From Ruminococcus sp. (GTDB lineage: Bacteria; Bacillota; Clostridia; Oscillospirales; Ruminococcaceae): DNA of 41,398 nucleotides. Of the stretch, positions 22,156-30,776 are shown piece by piece; positions within the stretch are counted from its first letter, which is position 1, and each line of letters begins with the position of its first letter. Under the pieces are notes generated by a model. That model had not been told where the DNA came from, did not search any database, and worked only from the letters and a program-made list of their open reading frames with translations. The stretch lies in assembly GCA_017534835.1 (NCBI GenBank), contig JAFXVT010000061.1:1-41398 (forward strand), given 5' to 3'. Made by a program: the position numbers and the translations under genes.

Positions 22156-22236
22156 TTGTGTTTCCTTCTGAAGCTTGATGTATTCCGCTGCGCGGCAGGC
22201 AAAAATACTCGCGAAACGGGCGTAAACTCACATAAA

Positions 22237-22265
22237 AGTATATCATACTGCCGTAAACTTGTCAA
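22237..22265 (-). promoter_or_regulatory. Promoter of rsmI operon
   Basis: On the minus strand: perfect TTGACA (22260-22265), a 17-bp spacer, TATACT (22237-22242). It leaves a leader of about 75 bases before the rsmI ATG. Confidence 0.85.
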
Positions 22266-22389
22266 TAGCGGCGTTTTCCGGCATAATTGTTATACGGTAC
22301 AAACTGTGATGCAGTTAATTCCGGTAAACAAATCTATTATTTTTGCCGGAAAGTGGTATAATAAACAGGATACCCGGTTTCTTTTTTGA

Positions 22390-22413
22390 AATATGTTGCA
22401 TTTGCAACATATT
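22390..22413. promoter_or_regulatory. Palindromic operator ahead of sufC
   Basis: Two 11-base arms, AATATGTTGCA (22390-22400) and TGCAACATATT (22403-22413), are exact inverted copies with a 2-base spacer. The site covers the -35 region of the sufC promoter, where a dimeric regulator could block or replace RNA polymerase contacts. An Rrf2/IscR-type Fe-S sensor is one candidate, by analogy with other suf operons; the protein is not in this window. Confidence 0.75.
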
Positions 22414-22427
22414 CTTTCAAAGAACTA

Positions 22428-22436
22428 TGTTATAAT
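22428..22436 (+). promoter_or_regulatory. Extended -10 promoter of sufC-sufB
   Basis: TG-n-TATAAT (TG at 22428-22429, TATAAT at 22431-22436) has no good -35; the place of the -35 is taken by the palindrome ending at 22413. This arrangement suits regulation by a factor bound at the palindrome. Confidence 0.65.
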
Positions 22437-22466
22437 ATTATCAATCAAATGAAAGGAAGGATAAAA

Positions 22467-23195
22467 ATGCTCGAACTCAAAAACATTTCCTTCAGCGCTG
22501 ATGATGAGGGCGGTAAAAACGAGATAATCCGCGACATCACCCTCACTATCCCCGATAATAAATTCGTCGTGATCACGGGTCCAAACGGAGGCGGAAAGTC
22601 CACACTCGCGAGACTTATCGCCGGTATCCACCCTCTCACGGCTGGAAATATCATCTTCGACGGCACTGACATAACCGAAAAAAGTATAACAGACCGCGCC
22701 CGTATGGGTATCGGCTTTGCCTTCCAGCAGCCTGTCCGCTTCAAGGGGCTCACTGTCCTCGACCTGCTCAGGATAGCTTCCGGAGCTCAGATAAGCGTCG
22801 GCGAGGCGTGTGATTTTCTCTCAGAGGTCGGACTCTGCGCGAAGGAGTACATCAACCGTGAGGTCAACGCCTCACTTTCGGGCGGCGAGCTCAAGCGTAT
22901 CGAGATAGCAACTATCCTCGCACGCGACGTAAAGCTTGCAGTGTTCGACGAGCCCGAGGCAGGGATAGACCTCTGGAGCTTCAACAATCTTATCCGCATA
23001 TTCGAGAAAATGCGCAAGAGCGACAAAAGCAGGACTATCCTCGTCATCTCGCATCAGGAGCGTATCCTCAACATTGCCGACGAGATAATCGTTCTCGCTG
23101 ACGGCAAGATACTCAAGCAGGGCAGCAAGGACGAGATCCTCCCCGAGATCGTCGGTACACAGTACGCCGCCGGCGTATGCGCAAAAATGGAATAA
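22467..23195 (+). CDS. sufC: Fe-S assembly ATPase SufC (SmsC-type)
   Basis: This encodes 242 residues from the ATG at 22467 (GAAAGGAAGG six bases before); open frame further upstream lies within the promoter and is not used. ABC ATPase motifs: Walker A GPNGGGKS (38-45), a Q-loop at AFQQPVRFKG, signature LSGGELKR, and Walker B VFDEPEAGIDLWSF, a SufC-specific variant. The H-loop is VISHQER. SufC powers assembly of Fe-S clusters on the SufB scaffold. The partner gene follows after 14 bases, and no sufD, sufS or sufU lies nearby. This is the two-gene 'minimal SUF' (SMS) arrangement known from anaerobes and archaea. Confidence 0.92.
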   Translation: MLELKNISFSADDEGGKNEIIRDITLTIPDNKFVVITGPNGGGKSTLARLIAGIHPLTAGNIIFDGTDITEKSITDRARMGIGFAFQQPVRFKGLTVLDLLRIASGAQISVGEACDFLSEVGLCAKEYINREVNASLSGGELKRIEIATILARDVKLAVFDEPEAGIDLWSFNNLIRIFEKMRKSDKSRTILVISHQERILNIADEIIVLADGKILKQGSKDEILPEIVGTQYAAGVCAKME

Positions 23196-23209
23196 GGAGG
23201 CTGTAAAAT

Positions 23210-24133
23210 ATGAACATTGATACTATCCAGCAGCGTCTTTTAGAGGAGGTAGCTGACCTCCACGACGTTCCTGAGGGAGCTTATAACCTCCGCGCAAACG
23301 GCAAGTCTGTCGGAAGGAACACAACTGCAAACATCGACATTCAGTCCAAGCCCGAGGGCAACGGTATCGACATCCGCATCAAGGACGGCACGACCAATGA
23401 GAGCGTTCATATCCCCGTGGTACTCAGCGAGAGCGGTATCAAGGAGACTGTATACAACGACTTCTTCATCGGCGAGAACTGCGATGTTCTCATCGTTGCC
23501 GGCTGCGGTATCGACAACTGCGGCAATCAGGACTCACAGCACAACGGTATACACAGATTCTTCGTCGGCAGGAATTCACATATCCGCTACGTTGAAAAGC
23601 ATTACGGCTCCGGCGACGGGAGCGGCAAGCGTATCCTTGACCCCGTGACCGAGGTGTATATGGAGGAAGGCAGCACGGTCGAAATGGAAATGGCTCAGAT
23701 AAAGGGTGTCGATTCCACCGAGCGCACCACTGTCGCAGAGCTGAAGGAGGGCTCAAAGCTCGTTGTACGCGAGAGACTTATGACTCACGGCGAGCAGCAC
23801 GCACTCAGCGTATACAAGGTAAGCCTCAACGGTGACGGCTCCAGTGCGGACGTCGTTTCACGTTCAGTCGCACGCGATACCTCGTACCAGAAATTCGACG
23901 CCTGCATCATCGGAAATGCAGCCTGCTCCGGACATACTGAGTGCGACTCTATCATTATGGACAGCGGACGCATACTTGCTGTCCCCTCGCTCGAAGCCAA
24001 CAATATAGATGCCGCTCTCGTCCACGAAGCAGCTATCGGCAAGATAGCCGGCGACCAGCTCATAAAGCTGATGACTCTCGGTCTCACCGAAGCCGAAGCC
24101 GAAGAGCAGATAATCAACGGCTTCCTCAAGTGA
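23210..24133 (+). CDS. sufB: SufB/SufD-family Fe-S scaffold protein (SmsB-type)
   Basis: This encodes 307 residues, much shorter than the roughly 470 of standard SufB, as expected for the single scaffold subunit of minimal SUF systems. The start ATG follows AAGGAGG. The middle part is a beta-helix (FFIGENCDVLIVAGCG, HNGIHRFFVGRNSHIRY). The C-terminus carries SGHTECDSIIMD with C245 and LVHEAAIGKI with E273. They sit at the positions of the SufB cluster-building Cys and Glu, which SufD lacks, so the SufB name is preferred. It probably forms a homodimer with two SufC in the cytoplasm. A strong terminator at 24218-24260 ends the operon. Confidence 0.88.
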   Translation: MNIDTIQQRLLEEVADLHDVPEGAYNLRANGKSVGRNTTANIDIQSKPEGNGIDIRIKDGTTNESVHIPVVLSESGIKETVYNDFFIGENCDVLIVAGCGIDNCGNQDSQHNGIHRFFVGRNSHIRYVEKHYGSGDGSGKRILDPVTEVYMEEGSTVEMEMAQIKGVDSTERTTVAELKEGSKLVVRERLMTHGEQHALSVYKVSLNGDGSSADVVSRSVARDTSYQKFDACIIGNAACSGHTECDSIIMDSGRILAVPSLEANNIDAALVHEAAIGKIAGDQLIKLMTLGLTEAEAEEQIINGFLK

Positions 24134-24149
24134 GATAAAGCGCATAAGT

Positions 24150-24201
24150 CCCAAAGCTTTTTGGGAGATCATTTTGAAAAGGTCTCTTTCAAAGAGCTCC
24201 C
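24150..24201 (+). other. Overlapping alternative hairpins after sufB
   Basis: CCCAAA (24150-24155) can pair with TTTGGG (24160-24165). The same GGG begins GGGAG (24163-24167), which can instead pair with CTCCC (24197-24201) around an inner TTTGAAA/TTTCAAA stem. The two folds exclude each other. The first lies 16 bases after the sufB stop and both are ahead of the terminator. Confidence 0.4.
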
Positions 24202-24217
24202 ATCGGAACATTTCGTG

Positions 24218-24260
24218 GCTGCCGGACCGTAAGATTTACGGTCCGGCAGCCTGCCTTTTT
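24218..24260 (+). terminator. Terminator of the sufC-sufB operon
   Basis: A perfect 15-bp GC-rich stem (24218-24232 with 24236-24250) and a 3-base loop, then CTGCC and five T residues. It separates sufB from the topoisomerase genes. Confidence 0.85.
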
Positions 24261-24309
24261 GCTCACGCAGGATCGTGCAGATGACAGAGAACTGCCGATA
24301 ATAAAGCAC

Positions 24310-24338
24310 TTGCAAAAAAAACGCAGATGTGATATAAT
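24310..24338 (+). promoter_or_regulatory. Promoter of the topoisomerase operon
   Basis: TTGCAA (24310-24315), a 17-bp spacer, TATAAT (24333-24338). It leaves about 53 bases of leader before the ATG at 24398. Confidence 0.8.
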
Positions 24339-24397
24339 TATTAAGATTGTTCAATCAGCGACGAAAGGAGCGCCGGTCACGCCGGCGGAGAAAAACT

Positions 24398-26377
24398 ATG
24401 GCAAAAAAGCAGGATTACAGCAACGAAAGTATCACTATGCTCAAGGGCGCAGACAGAGTCAGACTGCGTCCTGCGGTCATTTTCGGCTCTGACGGTCTTG
24501 ACGGCTGCGAGCACTCTGTATTCGAGGTCATCTCAAACTCGATAGATGAGGCAAGAGCAGGCTACGGAAACAAGATAATCGTCACCCATTACAGAAATAA
24601 CGACATCGAGGTCGAGGACTTCGGACGCGGCTGTCCCGTCGACTACAACAGTGCGGAGCAGCGCTATAACTGGGAGCTCGTTTACTGCGAGCTCTACGCC
24701 GGCGGCAAATATGACCCGAGCGGTGAAAGCTACGAATTCTCGCTCGGTCTGAACGGACTCGGTCTCTGCTCGACGCAGTATTCCTCGGAATATATGGACG
24801 TAGAGGTCGTGCGTGACGGGTTCAAATATGACCTTCACTTCGAGAAGGGCAACAATGTCGGCGGTCTCAGGAAGGAGCCGACCAAGCGCAGGCAGACAGG
24901 TACAAAGACACGCTGGCGTCCTGATCTCGACGTATTCACGGATATAAACGTTTCCGACGAATTCTTCTTCGATATTCTCAAGCGTCAGGCTGTGGTAAAC
25001 CCGAATATCCTGTTTGTGTTCCGTTCTGAAAATGAAGCAGGCGGATTCAGCGAGACCGAATTCTTCTACGAAAACGGCATCACCGACTACGTGAGCGAGA
25101 TCGTCGGCGATAATGCGCTCACAACTATCCAGCACTGGACCGCAGAGCGCAAGGGCAAGGACCGCGAGGATAAGCCCGAATACAAGGTCAAGTTCGATGT
25201 TGCACTCGTTTTCTCGAACAAGGTAAAGCTGAAGGAGCACTACCACAATTCAAGCTTCCTCGAGCACGGCGGCTCGCCCGAAGAGGCTGTAAAGCGTGCT
25301 CTGCCGGCTCAGATAGACACTTATATCAAGTCTGTGAACGGCTACCAGAAGAACGAGAGCAAGGTAAAATACGAGGACGTCGAGGAATGCCTTGTGCTCA
25401 TCTCCTCCAACTTCTCGACTCAGACCTCCTACGCGAACCAGACCAAAAAGGCTATCACAAACAAGTTCATACGCGAGGCGATGACAGAATTCCTCCGCCA
25501 CCAGCTTGAGGTCTACTTCATCGAAAATCCCGACGAAGCAAAGAAAATCGCAGAACAGGTGCTTCTCAACAAGCGCAGCCGCGAAAACGCCGAGCGAACA
25601 CGTCAGAATATGAAGAAGAAGCTCACCGGCACTATCGACCTCGCAAATATGGTCGAGAAATTCGTTGACTGCCGCACCAAGGACGTCACACGCCGCGAGA
25701 TATACATCGTGGAGGGCGACTCGGCGCTCGGTTCTGTAAAGCTTGCACGAAATGCCGAATTTCAGGCAGTCATCCCCGTCCGCGGAAAGATACTCAACTG
25801 CCTCAAGGCTGAGTATACGAAGATATTCAAGAGCGAGATAATCACCGACCTCATAAAGGTGCTCGGCTGCGGAGTCGAGGTCACCTCAAAGGCGAACAAG
25901 GAGCTCTCGACCTTCGACATCAACAATTTCCGCTGGAACAAGATAGTTATATGTACCGATGCCGATGTAGACGGCTTCCAGATACGCACGCTGATACTGA
26001 CGATGCTCTACAGGCTCACTCCCAAGCTCATCGAGGAGGGCTACGTATATATCGCAGAATCGCCGCTCTTCGAGATAAACACCAAGGAGAAGACCTACTT
26101 CGCCTACACCGAGCAGGAAAAGCAGCGTATCCTCGACCTCATCGGCGACAAGAAGCACACTATCCAGCGCTCGAAAGGTCTCGGTGAGAACGAGCCGGAT
26201 ATGATGAGCCTTACAACTATGAACCCTGATACGCGCCGTCTCATAAAGGTCACAGTCGATGATATACAGACATCCGCAGAGGTGTTCGAGATGCTCCTCG
26301 GCGACGACCTCCAGGGACGCAAGGACTACATCTCCGAATACGGCGCGGATTACCTCGAGCTCGCTGACATTTCATAA
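24398..26377 (+). CDS. parE: Divergent type IIA topoisomerase subunit B (ParE/GyrB family)
   Basis: This encodes 659 residues. The ATG at 24398 has GGAG seven bases before it; 17 more upstream codons are open but lack a site. The GHKL ATPase is intact: VRLRPAVIFG, E43 with N47 and D50 in FEVISNSIDEA, DFGRGCPVD, and a glycine lid GLNGLG. The transducer is followed by a TOPRIM domain with YIVEGDSALGS (E439) and TDADVDG (D521, D523, D525), then a QRSKGLGENEPD tail. Many consensus positions differ from ordinary GyrB/ParE: GDSALGS for GDSAGGS, QRSKGLGEN for QRYKGLGEM. It pairs with the A subunit 12 bases downstream. ParE is the better guess because the partner lacks the GyrA box; it could be an additional paralogue beside gyrase and topoisomerase IV. 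Confidence 0.85.
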   Translation: MAKKQDYSNESITMLKGADRVRLRPAVIFGSDGLDGCEHSVFEVISNSIDEARAGYGNKIIVTHYRNNDIEVEDFGRGCPVDYNSAEQRYNWELVYCELYAGGKYDPSGESYEFSLGLNGLGLCSTQYSSEYMDVEVVRDGFKYDLHFEKGNNVGGLRKEPTKRRQTGTKTRWRPDLDVFTDINVSDEFFFDILKRQAVVNPNILFVFRSENEAGGFSETEFFYENGITDYVSEIVGDNALTTIQHWTAERKGKDREDKPEYKVKFDVALVFSNKVKLKEHYHNSSFLEHGGSPEEAVKRALPAQIDTYIKSVNGYQKNESKVKYEDVEECLVLISSNFSTQTSYANQTKKAITNKFIREAMTEFLRHQLEVYFIENPDEAKKIAEQVLLNKRSRENAERTRQNMKKKLTGTIDLANMVEKFVDCRTKDVTRREIYIVEGDSALGSVKLARNAEFQAVIPVRGKILNCLKAEYTKIFKSEIITDLIKVLGCGVEVTSKANKELSTFDINNFRWNKIVICTDADVDGFQIRTLILTMLYRLTPKLIEEGYVYIAESPLFEINTKEKTYFAYTEQEKQRILDLIGDKKHTIQRSKGLGENEPDMMSLTTMNPDTRRLIKVTVDDIQTSAEVFEMLLGDDLQGRKDYISEYGADYLELADIS

Positions 26378-26389
26378 AGGAGAACACAA

Positions 26390-28633
26390 ATGGCAAGAAA
26401 AAAAGACAACTCCGGAAGCACTCCTGTTTTCAAGCATGAGGCATACATCGAAGGCTCGGGAAGCGTAGTCGACCAGCATATCTCTGACGTCCTCAAAAGC
26501 AACTATATGCCCTACGCGATGAGCGTTATCATATCACGTGCCCTGCCCGAGATAGACGGCTTCAAGCCCTCTCACCGCAAGCTCCTGTATATGATGTACA
26601 AGCGCGGTCTGCTCAGCCCGGATAAGGAGCGTTCAAAGTCGGCAAACGTTGTCGGCGAGACGATGAAGCTCAATCCTCACGGCGATCAGGCGATATACGA
26701 AACAATGGTGCGCCTCACACGCGGAAACGAGTCCCTTCTTCACCCCTACGTCGACAGCAAGGGTAACTTCGGCAAACAGTATTCGAGCAAGACACGCTTC
26801 GCCGCCGCTCGATATACCGAGGTAAAGCTCGAAAAGATATGCAATGAGCTCTTCCGCGACATCGACCACGATACCGTCGATTTCGTTCCCAACTATGACA
26901 ACACGATGCAGGAGCCGACTCTGCTCCCTGCTACTTTCCCGACCGTCCTCGTCAACTCAAACACAGGTATCGCCGTTTCTATGGCGAGCAACGTCTGCCC
27001 GTTCAATCTCGCTGAGATATGCGAAACGACGATAGCTCTGATGAAGGACCCCGACCACGATATACTCAGCACTCTTAAAGGTCCGGATTTCCCCGGCGGC
27101 GGATTCCTGCTCTACGACGAGGCTGAGCTCAGCAAGGTCTACGAGACGGGACGCGGAAGCATCAAGCTCAGATGCAAATACAACTACGATAAGTCCTCAA
27201 ACTGCATCGAGGTAACTCAGATACCATACACCACCACCGTAGAGGCGATACAGGACAAGATAATCGAGCTTGTCAAAGCCGGAAAGATACGCGAGATCTC
27301 AGACGTCCGCGACGAGACCGACATCAACGGTCTCAAGCTCGCGATCGACCTCAAACGCGGAACTGATCCCGACAAACTCATGCAGAAGCTCTACCGCCTG
27401 ACTCCGCTTCAGGACAGCTATCCCTGCAACTTCAATATCCTCATCGCAGGTACGCCAAAGGTAATGGGCGTGCGCGAGATACTCGCCGAATGGACCGCAT
27501 TCCGCGAGGAGTGCGTTATGCGCCGCACCTACTTCGACCTCCAGAAAAAGAAGGAAAAGCTCCACCTGCTCGAAGCTCTCTCAAAGATACTGCTCGACAT
27601 AGACAAGGCTATCAAGATAATCCGCGAGACCGAAGAGGAGGCAGACGTCGTCCCCAACCTTATGATAGGCTTCGGTATCGACGAGATACAGGCGGAATAC
27701 GTAGCCGAGATAAAGCTCCGCAACATCAACCGCCAGTACATTCTCCGCCGCGTTGAGGAAGTCGATCAGCTCCGCAGGGACATCGCTGAAATGGAGGACA
27801 TCCTCCGCGACAAGAAGAAGATCCGCAAGATCATCATCGAAGAGCTCCGCGAGGTCGCCAAGACCTACGCTCAGCCGCGCCGCACTCTCTTCTACTATCA
27901 GTCGGACATCGAGGAGGAAGAGGACATCGACGATACTCCCGATTATCCGGTAAATCTCTTCGTCTCGGAAAGCGGCTACTTCAAGAAGATAACTCCGCAG
28001 TCGCTCAGAATGAGCAGCGAGCAGAAGCTCAAGGACGGCGACTATATCAGCCAGACCTTCGAGGCAACAAACAAGACAGAGCTCATCTTCTTCTCCGACA
28101 AGGCGCAGGCATACAAGTCCAGAGCAAGCGCATTTGACGATACTAAGGCGAGCGTTATGGGCGACTATGTTCCTGCAAAGCTCAGCTTCGACGAGGGCGA
28201 GAATCTCCGCCTGATGATACCTACGACCGATTACAGCGGCTATATCATTTTCTTCTTCGAGAACGGAAAAGCCGCAAAGATACCGCTCAGATCATACGAG
28301 ACCAAGACCAACCGCAAGAAGCTCGCAAACGCTTACTCGGACAAGTCTCCGCTCGTTGCCGCGGTATTCGTCACCGACGAGACCGATATTCTCCTTCGCA
28401 CAACTACAGGTCACGCACTCGTGTTCAATTCCGGTATGATACTGCCCAAGTCAACACGTGATTCGCAGGGCGTTCAGGTCATCACTCTCCGCAAGAATGC
28501 TGCACTTTCGTCCGCAAGGGTGATCTCTCCGGAAGAAGCTCCCGGGCTCGAAAAGTACCGTGCAAAGTCTGTTCCGGCAGCAGGAAAGCCTGCAAAAGAG
28601 CTCGGCGACAGCAACCAGCTCAGCTTCACCTGA
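26390..28633 (+). CDS. parC: Divergent type IIA topoisomerase subunit A (ParC/GyrA family)
   Basis: This encodes 747 residues, with AAAGGAG before the ATG. The winged-helix breakage-reunion core has RALPEIDGFKPSHRKLLYMM and the catalytic tyrosine Y142 in AARYTEVKL. The quinolone pocket reads H97-G-D-Q100-A-I-Y-E104, where E. coli GyrA has S83 and D87. A tower and coiled-coil region (DIDKAIKIIRETEEE, then a helix to about 500) is complete. The C-terminal part keeps only a few pinwheel blades (FVSESGYFKKI, IFFSDKAQAYK, IIFFFENGKAAKI) and has no GyrA box, so decatenation by a topoisomerase IV-like enzyme is more likely than supercoiling. Co-transcribed with the B subunit. Confidence 0.87.
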   Translation: MARKKDNSGSTPVFKHEAYIEGSGSVVDQHISDVLKSNYMPYAMSVIISRALPEIDGFKPSHRKLLYMMYKRGLLSPDKERSKSANVVGETMKLNPHGDQAIYETMVRLTRGNESLLHPYVDSKGNFGKQYSSKTRFAAARYTEVKLEKICNELFRDIDHDTVDFVPNYDNTMQEPTLLPATFPTVLVNSNTGIAVSMASNVCPFNLAEICETTIALMKDPDHDILSTLKGPDFPGGGFLLYDEAELSKVYETGRGSIKLRCKYNYDKSSNCIEVTQIPYTTTVEAIQDKIIELVKAGKIREISDVRDETDINGLKLAIDLKRGTDPDKLMQKLYRLTPLQDSYPCNFNILIAGTPKVMGVREILAEWTAFREECVMRRTYFDLQKKKEKLHLLEALSKILLDIDKAIKIIRETEEEADVVPNLMIGFGIDEIQAEYVAEIKLRNINRQYILRRVEEVDQLRRDIAEMEDILRDKKKIRKIIIEELREVAKTYAQPRRTLFYYQSDIEEEEDIDDTPDYPVNLFVSESGYFKKITPQSLRMSSEQKLKDGDYISQTFEATNKTELIFFSDKAQAYKSRASAFDDTKASVMGDYVPAKLSFDEGENLRLMIPTTDYSGYIIFFFENGKAAKIPLRSYETKTNRKKLANAYSDKSPLVAAVFVTDETDILLRTTTGHALVFNSGMILPKSTRDSQGVQVITLRKNAALSSARVISPEEAPGLEKYRAKSVPAAGKPAKELGDSNQLSFT

Positions 28634-28666
28634 GTATCAGAAATAATATCCGCTGTTTTGCGGCAT

Positions 28667-28700
28667 AACAAGAAAGCTCCCATACGGGAGCTTTCCTGTT
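28667..28700. terminator. Hairpin between convergent genes
   Basis: A 15-bp stem with one mismatch (28667-28681 with 28686-28700) and a 4-base loop lies between the ends of the topoisomerase A gene and the SulP gene. The T-run is poor on both strands, so efficiency is uncertain; it probably serves both directions. Confidence 0.65.
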
Positions 28701-28764
28701 ATCTTCTAAAACATATATGCGTTAAAAGGAACATCGTCACCTTATACTGGCTCCGGTGCCGCTT

Positions 28765-30492
28765 TTATGCGGAATGAAGCTCTTTTTCTATCTGCTCGGC
28801 ACGGAGGAGTGCAGTGTCGATATGCGAGCAGAAGTTCTCCTTGCCGACGAGCTCGGTGAGTCCGGCTTTTTCCATAGCCTTCATCGGCTGCTCGTTGACG
28901 TGCGAGAATACCACCTTTATGTTATGGCGAACGCAGCGCTTCACGATACGTGTAAGAGCTTCCACGCCCGTTGCATCGACAGCAGGCACGTTTCTCATAC
29001 GTATACAGAGCACCTCGATGTTCTTGTCATCGAGCATATACTTATACTTGTCCGCTGCCGCGAAGAACATCGGACCGTTTATTTCGTAAACACGTGTATT
29101 TTCAGGTATCTTCTTGAGGAGGATATTGTCGGGGTCGGTATCCTCATCGTCGATGTCGACCCATGCGTGAGCCTCGGTAACATCAGCCATACGCTTCATA
29201 AAGAGCAGCGCCGCGAGTACAAGACCGACACCGATAGCAACTACAAGGTCGAACACGACCGTGAGTATGAGAGTAACGAAGAGAACAGCAATATCGCTCT
29301 TGGGAGCAGTCTTGACGGTGTTGCGGATATTTCTCCAGCCGCACATATTGTACGCCACGACGAATAGGATAGCAGCAATAGTAGGCATAGGGATGTACTT
29401 TGCGTAAGGCATAAGAAGAACGAGTATCAGCAGCACTACTATGGAGTGTACCATACCTGCAACAGGTGTGCGTCCGCCGTTCTTCACGTTAGCTGCGGTA
29501 CGTGCGATAGCTCCCGTTGCGGGGATACCGCCGAAGAGTGCAGAGCCGATATTGGCTGCGCCCTGTGCGATGAGCTCCATATTCGAGCGGTGCTTCGAGC
29601 CTATCATACCGTCGGCTACTACACAGGAGAGCAGCGACTCAACTGCTGCAAGAACAGCGATGGTGAATGCATTCGGGAGGAGCGACTTCACTCTTGCGAA
29701 GGATACTTCGGGGATCGTAAGATGAGGAGGATCGTTGGAGATAGTGTAGAGCGTCTCGATAGTGTTGACGTGCATACCCGAGAACTTCACCACGAGCGAG
29801 CATACAACGACTGCGATGAGCGAGGCAGGTATCTTTTCAAGCTTTTTCGGCCAGAAAATGAGTATAGCGAGCGAAGCAAGACCTATAACGAGTGCCTGCC
29901 AGTTCAGCGTGCCGATATTGAGACAGACTGCCTTTACCTTGTCAATGGTCTCGATAGGTGCCTCATCGAGCTTGAAGGTCATACCGAAAAGTCTGACCGC
30001 CTTCCCCATATCGAAGGAGAGTCCGAGGAAGTCCTTTATCTGTCCGATGACGATAGTTACAGCGATACCGAATGTAAATCCGCTCGTTATCGTATTCGGG
30101 ATATACTTTAGGAGAGCGCCGAACCTGCACAGTCCCATTATGATGAGTATGATACCGGCGATGATAGTCGATATTATGAGGCCGTCCAAGCCCTCTGTGG
30201 CGACGATACCCGCGACTATAGTTGCAAATGCGGCTGTAGGACCGGCTATCTGCACGCGGCTTCCGCCGAGGAAGGCAACTATAAAGCCTGCTACGATAGC
30301 GGTGTAGAGTCCCTGCTCAGGACCGACTCCCGATGCGAGCGCAAGTGCGATAGACAGCGGAAGTGCGATGATAGCAACGATGATGCCGGCTACAACGTCC
30401 TTGATGAACTGTGAGAACGAGTAGTTTTTGATGACCGAGAACAGCTTCGGTTTGAGCTTTTCTTCTGTGGGCTTTGCTGCTGGTTTTTCCAT
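28765..30492 (-). CDS. SulP-family anion transporter with STAS domain
   Basis: This encodes 575 residues, with the start at the ATG at 30492 behind AGGAGGA; nine further upstream codons cross the ribosome site and are excluded. About 11-12 membrane segments begin after the FIKDVVAGIIVAIIALPLSI motif typical of SulP proteins. The conserved QIAGPTAAF block and the GGIPATGAIARTAANVKNGGRTP motif follow. Residues about 455-560 are a C-terminal STAS domain (VYEINGPMFFAAADK, DATGVEALTRIV). SulP proteins carry sulfate, bicarbonate or organic anions by symport or exchange across the cytoplasmic membrane. The substrate is not decided by sequence; no carbonic anhydrase or sulfate genes are adjacent. Single-gene unit with its own promoter. 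Confidence 0.92.
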   Translation of the reverse strand: MEKPAAKPTEEKLKPKLFSVIKNYSFSQFIKDVVAGIIVAIIALPLSIALALASGVGPEQGLYTAIVAGFIVAFLGGSRVQIAGPTAAFATIVAGIVATEGLDGLIISTIIAGIILIIMGLCRFGALLKYIPNTITSGFTFGIAVTIVIGQIKDFLGLSFDMGKAVRLFGMTFKLDEAPIETIDKVKAVCLNIGTLNWQALVIGLASLAILIFWPKKLEKIPASLIAVVVCSLVVKFSGMHVNTIETLYTISNDPPHLTIPEVSFARVKSLLPNAFTIAVLAAVESLLSCVVADGMIGSKHRSNMELIAQGAANIGSALFGGIPATGAIARTAANVKNGGRTPVAGMVHSIVVLLILVLLMPYAKYIPMPTIAAILFVVAYNMCGWRNIRNTVKTAPKSDIAVLFVTLILTVVFDLVVAIGVGLVLAALLFMKRMADVTEAHAWVDIDDEDTDPDNILLKKIPENTRVYEINGPMFFAAADKYKYMLDDKNIEVLCIRMRNVPAVDATGVEALTRIVKRCVRHNIKVVFSHVNEQPMKAMEKAGLTELVGKENFCSHIDTALLRAEQIEKELHSA

Positions 30493-30545
30493 TCTGATCC
30501 TCCTGTGAGTTTTCAACATATCTTTGTTTATTCACGAACTTCTAA

Positions 30546-30574
30546 ATTATACTACTATAAACACCGGATTTCAA
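30546..30574 (-). promoter_or_regulatory. Promoter of the SulP gene
   Basis: On the minus strand: TTGAAA (30569-30574), a 17-bp spacer, TATAAT (30546-30551). The leader is about 47 bases. Confidence 0.75.
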
Positions 30575-30715
30575 GGGGATTCCGGCATTAGCGGAAATTT
30601 TGTCGGAATAGATAAATATAAAGCCCCGGTTGAAGAAAAATGATAGAAATTGCAGCCGGAAAACGGGTATATCACGCTATATGAATATTTTTATGGCACT
30701 TTCTCGCCCTCCCTG

Positions 30716-30744
30716 TTGCATTTTTTCGCGCAACGTGATATAAT
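30716..30744 (+). promoter_or_regulatory. Promoter of glnN
   Basis: TTGCAT (30716-30721), a 17-bp spacer, TATAAT (30739-30744), 32 bases before the ATG. I see no amtB/GlnR-type operator that I could name. Confidence 0.8.
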
Positions 30745-30776
30745 GGAATAATCGAGATATACAGGAGGAAATATTT

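Noticed and set aside
22319-22351. Inverted repeat TTCCGG...CCGGAA as a terminator or operator
   Set aside because: The loop is 13 bases, one pair is mismatched, there is no T-run, and its position between two divergent units gives no clear role.
29446-30111. 221-codon plus-strand open frame
   Set aside because: It is antisense to the SulP transporter and rich in Arg, Cys and Asp without domain structure; a shadow.
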